This document shows, piece by piece, positions 50,972-64,000 of a stretch of DNA of 64,000 nt (its first letter is position 1; every line of letters begins with the position of its first letter). A program made the translations under genes and the position numbers. Origin of the DNA: Aporrectodea caliginosa (taxonomy: Eukaryota; Annelida; Clitellata; Crassiclitellata; Lumbricidae). Under the pieces are notes generated by a model that did not search any database, had not been told where the DNA came from, and saw nothing but the letters and a program-made list of their open reading frames with translations. Where the stretch lies: positions 716,535 to 780,534 of the forward strand of contig JACEVL010000495.1 of the NCBI GenBank assembly GCA_020284085.1, read 5' to 3'.

Positions 50972-52924
50972 TGTTGATATTAAGTTGTATGTGCGTGTGT
51001 CTGACCAATTCCAGAGATCAGTTTCTTTTGGAGTTTTTGAAGTTAGGAAATCATTCATTTCATAATATTATAGCCAGTGGACTGTGGAACCTCAATATAA
51101 TGCTATAGAAACCTTCTTCTTTAAGTTCTCTGCCCTTCAGCAGGTTCCAACTGACGCCACTTTTCCGTCATCATTGTAAGTGTTTCTTGGGAAATTAGAG
51201 AGGTGGTTTCCCGTTGCCTTCCTCTCATAGAAACCTTATGGAGTCAAATTACCACAAAATCGTTTAAAATCACTAGAACATACAAGATAATAAAAGACTA
51301 TACGCAATGATTCTCTGGCTGTTGTAACTTATCCTGTTTGACACTGAGAAAAGTCTGAGAAAATTGAAAAACAAAACTTTCAACAAATTGGCCAAAATGC
51401 GCATTGCCTCAATTAGTCCAATGGTTTAACAGAATATGGTATCAATCGAAGCACCCTTTCCCTAAATTTGAAGAATCTTGTTGTCTGAAGGGATTGGGCC
51501 AGGAGTCGCCACCTGAAGAACACTATCCCAATCGGCTGATGCCACATAAATAAACATCAATGCTACAGAATTTACAAATTAATAACACTATATAATGTTT
51601 ACCCTATATAACGGAAACAGTCAGTAGTTCACTTAAAAATTTATTCCTACAAAAAGAAACCAATATTTCTCTGCACATCTATGCCTCAGCACAAAAACCA
51701 CTGTACAATATTTGTTGCCCTCAACCTTTTGTTTTATAGGTGTCAGCTATAGACTTTACACCTACTTTTCCCAGCACTGTTGCCCCTGGCTATCACATGC
51801 ACAACACCGAACCACTACTCAAAAAATATATATATATACAAAACTCAAAAAATATATACATATACAAAGAAACTTGTAAATGTTGAATTGTGTGATAATG
51901 TAATTTGAATTTAATTAAGTCCAAGTTTGCTTTCTGGATTTGGCCATAATAACTGATTTAAATACTGCACAAAACAGCCGTTGGCTGTTGGCTTAGAACA
52001 ATCCCTAAGAGTTCGTCTGATGGAAGTCATCTGCTTAAAACTTGAAGGCACTTGTTTTGTTGTCAAAGAAATGGAACTGGTAGAACAGAATTGCTCTAGA
52101 TGGCGCCATGCTGTACTTCAGTCTGGAGTTGAGCACAAACTTCAGCATCATAATTAAAACTCTACAACATCAAAAACAGATATATGTAGTGGAAGTCTCT
52201 AAAAGTCTGCAGGCAATGCAATGGAAACTTACAGAGTTAATGACTACATACATAATGATCGCAGCACTTGTTAGCTCAAATAAACAAAGCAAAACTCTGA
52301 AAGATGACTAAAGTAGTTGCCAATCAGCTTGTTGCATTTTAGCCTAACAGCTTTATGCAATTATTCATTCACTCCAGAAAATGAAAGTAATTACAGAGCC
52401 TGAGCTTCAGCAAGGGGCACTGAGATTAAACCTATACATGAGCCAGAGTTTTCACTATGGCTGTGAGCTTAATTGTGGCTTAGGGGTTGAACCTTGCCCA
52501 CTTCCAGCCAATCCAATCCTGCCTGCATATCAACTGATCAACAGTTCTGCTAGAAGCAACTCCATCTCACATTCTCAAAAGATGCTTTGATATTTGTAGT
52601 ACCACCATCTTGGCATTAATCAATCAGTTGTTTGCAGAGAGATCCTTCCTATCATGTTTCTGCCATCAAAGTTTGCCCTGTGCCATTAAAGTTTGCCCCG
52701 TGCCATTCAAGTTTGCCCTGTGCTGAAGACACCATCTTTGGATGCTGACAATAATGTAAAACTAACGACCAATCTCAAACATAAATTTTATTTCTAAACT
52801 TTTAGAGGGTGCTGCTAAAAGTCGACACAACTTCTTAAAATTCCTTATTTGTCCCTTTGCAGTCAGCATATCATGTATTCCACTCTGCTTAGACTTTGCT
52901 GTCCACAAAACCATCTGCTCTGTG
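50972..52924. other. Intergenic, no gene seen
   Basis: No conserved frame. Two to three short repeats of TTTGCCCTGTGCCATTAAAG occur near 52670-52725. Confidence 0.4.
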
Positions 52925-53130
52925 TGTACTTGGGCTTAACGACACTTTTTCATATCGAAGATGATTAGTGTCGGAGGCAGAGTACAACCTCGTACTCCAC
53001 GTTTATATTGCGACCGAGCCACCCGCAGTAAAGATCCGAGAAATTAATCTCTGATTTCGACCGGGAATCGAACCCGGGCCGCCGGCGTGGAGAGCGGGCT
53101 ACCAACCCACTCGGCCACTCAGGATCTCTG
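52925..53130 (-). repeat. tRNA-derived SINE with target-site duplication
   Basis: On the minus strand, TGGCCGAGTGG is a perfect pol III A box and GGTTCGATTCC a perfect B box, in a tRNA-Leu/Ser-like head, followed by an unrelated body of about 120 bp. A 14-bp direct repeat, CCATCTGCTCTRTG (52911-52924 and 53131-53144, one mismatch), flanks it. Confidence 0.9.
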
Positions 53131-53169
53131 CCATCTGCTCTATGCACAAGAGTACAGTTATAACTGCAT

Positions 53170-53690
53170 TAAGATTTTCTTGACTTATCTGCCACCTTCG
53201 ACCATGCTGTCTTGTTCCATCACCCTGAGCACTGGTTTGATGTATCTGGTCTGGCCCTAAACTGGTTTCAACTATATCTTAACTCCATGCACACAGTCTG
53301 TCTTCCTCAATGGTGCAATGTCGGACCTCTGCCGTCATTATTATAAGTTCAGAAGGCAAAGAAATAAGGAATTCAAGACTTCTCTCTGCTTGACCATGTC
53401 TTCTGACTTTCTCAATCACATTATTCTGTGGAAAACGAAAGCTCTCAGCAGTTGCACGTTTTCTGTTACTGGCCTAGACTCGAGAACTCTCTTCCAGCAA
53501 TCATTCACTCCGTAAAACCTGTTCTGAACTTCAGATCTCGACTAACAATTCATCTTTTCCAGGACACATTTCCTCTGCAGGCTATTTCCATGTCTCCTCG
53601 TATTCCTTTCCTGGCTTTCAACTGTACTCACCCTGGAACCTGGCCTGCACAACAGTTTAGCTTAGTCGCAACCATTGATTGATGCCTTGA
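53170..53690 (+). mobile_element. LINE fragment (RT piece joined to 3' end)
   Basis: Plus-strand codons give HWFDVSGLALNWFQLYLNSM, an RT motif seen after the FDTVDH block, and then YWPRLENSLPAIIHSV and FRSRLTIHLFQDTF, the typical ORF2 C-terminus. The middle is deleted. Confidence 0.7.
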
Positions 53691-54384
53691 GCATTATTAT
53701 AGTGGTGCCATCAAAGTTTCTTCGATTAGATTAAACTAAATCAAAATGTAATTTGACTTCATTAATTACTTCAAAGACTATCAACCATAGCATTTGTGCC
53801 TGTCTACTTTCTTTGCCTATGGACCTTGACCCTAGCAATGACTCTGCACAAATCTTAACGTTAGCTACTTGTGTTGAAGAAATGCCTGTAAATATGCAGA
53901 TTTTCATTTCTGGCACTCTAAGTATTGCAAAGTTCAAAACCTTTACAGTAACATCAAATGTGGCCCTTCACATGCAAATCAGTGTCAAACAAGTCATTAG
54001 ATGAAAATAGTTTAGATCACACGGACTAAGCAAACTTTAAGACATGTATTTATTCAAATACATGTAGGATACTTCACAAATAATAAACATTCAGGTTTTC
54101 TCTCATAATGACGTAAAAATAGTCACTTACTAAGCGACTGCCACTCAGAACTTTGTTCTGAATATTTCAAGATAAGAAGAACTCATTAAATTTAATAGGC
54201 AGTAACTCTAGTGCCGTTAGTCAGTGATATACAGAAACATTATCAAACATACTAAAAAAAATTTGTGATGGAATAAATTTTAATTAGAGCCAGACTTTTT
54301 TAGTGCTTGACCAAGTTGCACGATATGAATTCTGAGTTGCTAAATGTTGATTTCATTGTCATAGAAATAAAAGAAGGTACTTAC

Positions 54385-61781
<7,397 letters not shown>

Positions 61782-61789
61782 GATTATTT

Positions 61790-62239
61790 TCTGTTAAAAG
61801 TTGCCAAACATCTAAAAGAAACAAATTACACATTGTTACATACCATATATAGCTGCAACACAATTTCCATAGCTGGCTGTAGTTCATGGATAACAAGCTT
61901 AGGCCTGTGAGTAAATCTTTTATGTTTTTGTTATTGAACAAAGCAAAATTTTGTTTCATCTGCCAAATCTGCATATTTAACTAATTTAATCGCTGAAAGT
62001 TCTTAATCACAAAAAACCTCGTGGTTGGACTTACATAAATTTTTACATCGGGAGAAGCTACATTTGTCCCCTATTGTGTGGTTAGCTGCCCATGATCTTG
62101 GAAGTAAATTCTTGACCTTTTTGCAGACAAAATTTCCGATATATGGCTTAAATTGATCAGCTCCTTTGCATTGTGAGAAATTCCTCTACACAAAATCTAC
62201 ACCTCATATCATGAACAACTTTCTGCCAACTACTCTGGA
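61790..62239. other. LRP2BP upstream intron or promoter side
   Basis: No conserved frame. TTTTAACAG just upstream of the start codon looks like an acceptor, so this is probably intron between a 5' UTR exon and exon 1. Confidence 0.35.
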
Positions 62240-62527
62240 AGATGTTCAAACACCTATTTTTCCACACCTAACAAATTCATTTCCTTCCTTAATAAAGTGA
62301 CTGACTCAGAACTCTTTGGCTAGAGCCATAACTAATATATCCGAATATGAACATATAATCCATGAGCTGAAAGTTTTGCATTGGCTTCCTGTTCAGCAAA
62401 GAATTAGTTTCAAATATAAAACACTAAACTCTGAATGTTTGAATGCATTAAGCTTGCCATGTACAGTGCTGTTCGTTTGCTAGCGCTTTTCATTAAAGAA
62501 TATACATACTCACTTACTTTACTTACA
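62240..62527 (+). mobile_element. LINE ORF2 C-terminal fragment and 3' end
   Basis: Codons give EYEHIIHELKVLHWLPVQQR and ISFKYKTLN, the LHWLPVxxRIxFK motif of CR1/Rex1-like ORF2, then after a deletion the 3' end GTTCGTTTGCTAGCG with an ACTTACTTTACTTAC tail, as in the LINE at 32165-33613. Confidence 0.75.
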
Positions 62528-64000
62528 ATACTTAAATCAGTTTTTATTCCACAGACTCATCATTTTCAACAAGTTCATCTGATTATCTTTGTCTAGTCAT
62601 GCCTAGATCAAGAACTGTTCTTGGTGAACAAGACTAAGTACACATAGGCCTGCTAAGTACACCTAGGCTGATTTTGTAAAGTGGGGCCATGGAATGCTTG
62701 ACTTTCAAAGGTTCCAGGATTTAAAGCGAGATTAGAGTAAGCATAACCTTAAATGACTAAACCATTCCCAGTGACCCGGGCCAGACATACAGGTATATCA
62801 TTCGTTATCTGATGCCTGTAGCCCGTCAGCGAGTGAACATCAGCTTAAAGATACATGTATATATTAATTGTCTCATAATCACTTGTAATTGTCTTCAATA
62901 ACTAACTCAAGCTTGACAGCTAACTCTACAGCTAATAGGTGTTGCTTGTAACCAGTTGCGTTCGTGACAACTGGATTTGTTGAATTAAACGAATATTGAT
63001 TGATTGATTTAAACCTAGGCCAACAGCCCTGAATCACAAAATGGCCTTCTTACTGTAACATACTTACTTAATCAATAGTTCAACAAGGATTGAAAATTGC
63101 TTTCTCAATAAGCGGAACTTTGATATAATCATGCAAGTTCAATAAAACATTTGTCTGTATGTAACTGCACTAACTGCACTGTTTGTAGCCAGGCCACTGA
63201 CTGTTTCTTATTCGATATAACTGGAAGTTACAAATAGTGAATGAAGTTTGATAAAACGATGTTTTAAAATAATGGCGCCTACACTGTATACCTAATAGAA
63301 ATTACATTAAGTTATTAAAACTAATAACTAACGTTAATATTTTAGAAGTCAACCAACTTCATTCAAATGCCAAAGTGTTAAAGAAGGTAAATTTTCTATT
63401 CTATGAATTATTTATTAATTAGCAAAATATAAAATAACATTATTTTATAACTTGTATATACCGGCATATATACAGGGACCATGGCAATACCCAAGACTAC
63501 ATATTCGAGAAACAGATGTTACGCTCAGCATAGGACCAGTGAGTTCTAATTGTGGGAGCGCAGCCCTCTGGCGGACAGGAAGGTATCGCGTCTTGTTTAC
63601 ATAACTAAACCATTGCAGTTTGCTATATTTATGAATAAAAATCGACGAATAATGTATTTGCGGAGTAAAAAAATTCCTGTTGAGTATAAGACATTATCCA
63701 GGCTTGGGACTGGCAGTGTCAGAGTGCAAACAGTGGCTGTTATACAATAGCCATTCTATATAATAGACTCCTTGGCTCGAAACTAAATCTTAAACCACAT
63801 ATTATTTATTTTTGTGCTGCAGTGGCTGCTCATCTAAACGAGCAAGTGAGTAAAATAATGTTCGCTTGTCTTCTATTATGCAGCCTAAACTAAACCGCCG
63901 ACCTTTCTCAGCACCGAACGTAAGCTGCGTTACGATTTTAAGACAATCTAATACTGCTCACTTAATCCATTTCGGCGCCATTATGGAAGCCGGATAAGTA
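62528..64000. other. Upstream flank, no gene seen
   Basis: No conserved frame. 63500-64000 includes small CG-containing patches and could hold the LRP2BP promoter, but nothing specific was found. Confidence 0.3.

Noticed and set aside
49998..53383. Shared string AAGTTCAGAAGGCAAAGAA at about 50000 and 53345
   Set aside because: A short match between two repeat-rich places; it could not be tied to a defined element and may be part of unrelated LINE debris.
54340..54384. Possible 45-bp last intron of LRP2BP followed by a short terminal exon
   Set aside because: A 45-bp intron is too short compared with kilobase introns in this gene, and the resulting tail does not resemble the family C-terminus.

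Overview
This window is metazoan nuclear DNA. It is AT-rich, its genes are split by kilobase introns with GT/AG borders, and it is crowded with transposon debris. Four protein-coding loci can be supported. They are a glycogen-targeting PP1 regulatory subunit (PPP1R3B/C type, 7489-8478, minus), the co-repressor CtBP (eight coding exons, 12623-25767, minus), a ZIP-family zinc transporter of the SLC39A1/2/3 type (39319-40602, plus, uninterrupted) and the Sel1-repeat protein LRP2BP (six coding exons, 54385-61781, minus). CtBP is close to both fly and vertebrate CtBP. Together with LRP2BP and a PPP1R3B/C-like gene this suggests an invertebrate, perhaps a deuterostome such as an echinoderm, but the species cannot be fixed by eye.

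Layout. 1-7.4 kb: a foldback element, an internally deleted hAT transposon with an open reading frame, and a long gene-poor stretch downstream of PPP1R3. 7.5-8.5 kb: PPP1R3. 8.5-12.6 kb: intergenic with a SINE remnant. 12.6-29.6 kb: CtBP, whose introns hold a TA-flanked MITE, a piggyBac-type element with TTAA ends, a hAT nested in another TIR element, LINE remnants, inverted-repeat elements and two more foldback copies. 29.6-39 kb: a repeat-only block with a palindrome-rich TIR element, two degenerate LINEs (one with a hAT inside), MITEs, a SINE and large (TAA)n arrays. 39.3-40.6 kb: the zinc transporter, followed by 5 kb of T-rich DNA. 45.9-54 kb: a hairpin MITE, a hAT MITE, a degenerate LINE and a SINE with clear target-site duplication. 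54.4-61.8 kb: LRP2BP. 61.8-64 kb: its upstream region.

The four genes do not form a pathway; they are ordinary neighbours. The unusual material is in the repeats. Three loci (84-552, 22511-22861, 28068-28703) share a tandem core of about 38 bp, have G-initial termini and 8-9 bp target duplications, and carry terminal inverted arms that match within a locus but differ strongly between loci. This looks like a foldback transposon family whose arms evolve in concert, and it is the best candidate here for something not yet described. Five hAT insertions have readable 8-bp target duplications, one of which encodes an intact fusion of transposase N- and C-terminal ends. A truncated LINE has duplicated the splice-donor region of the first LRP2BP coding exon.

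Limits. The first coding exon of CtBP and the last exon of LRP2BP were not found. Exon borders were read by eye from splice consensus, reading-frame continuity and remembered family sequence; no alignment, RNA or repeat-library search was available.
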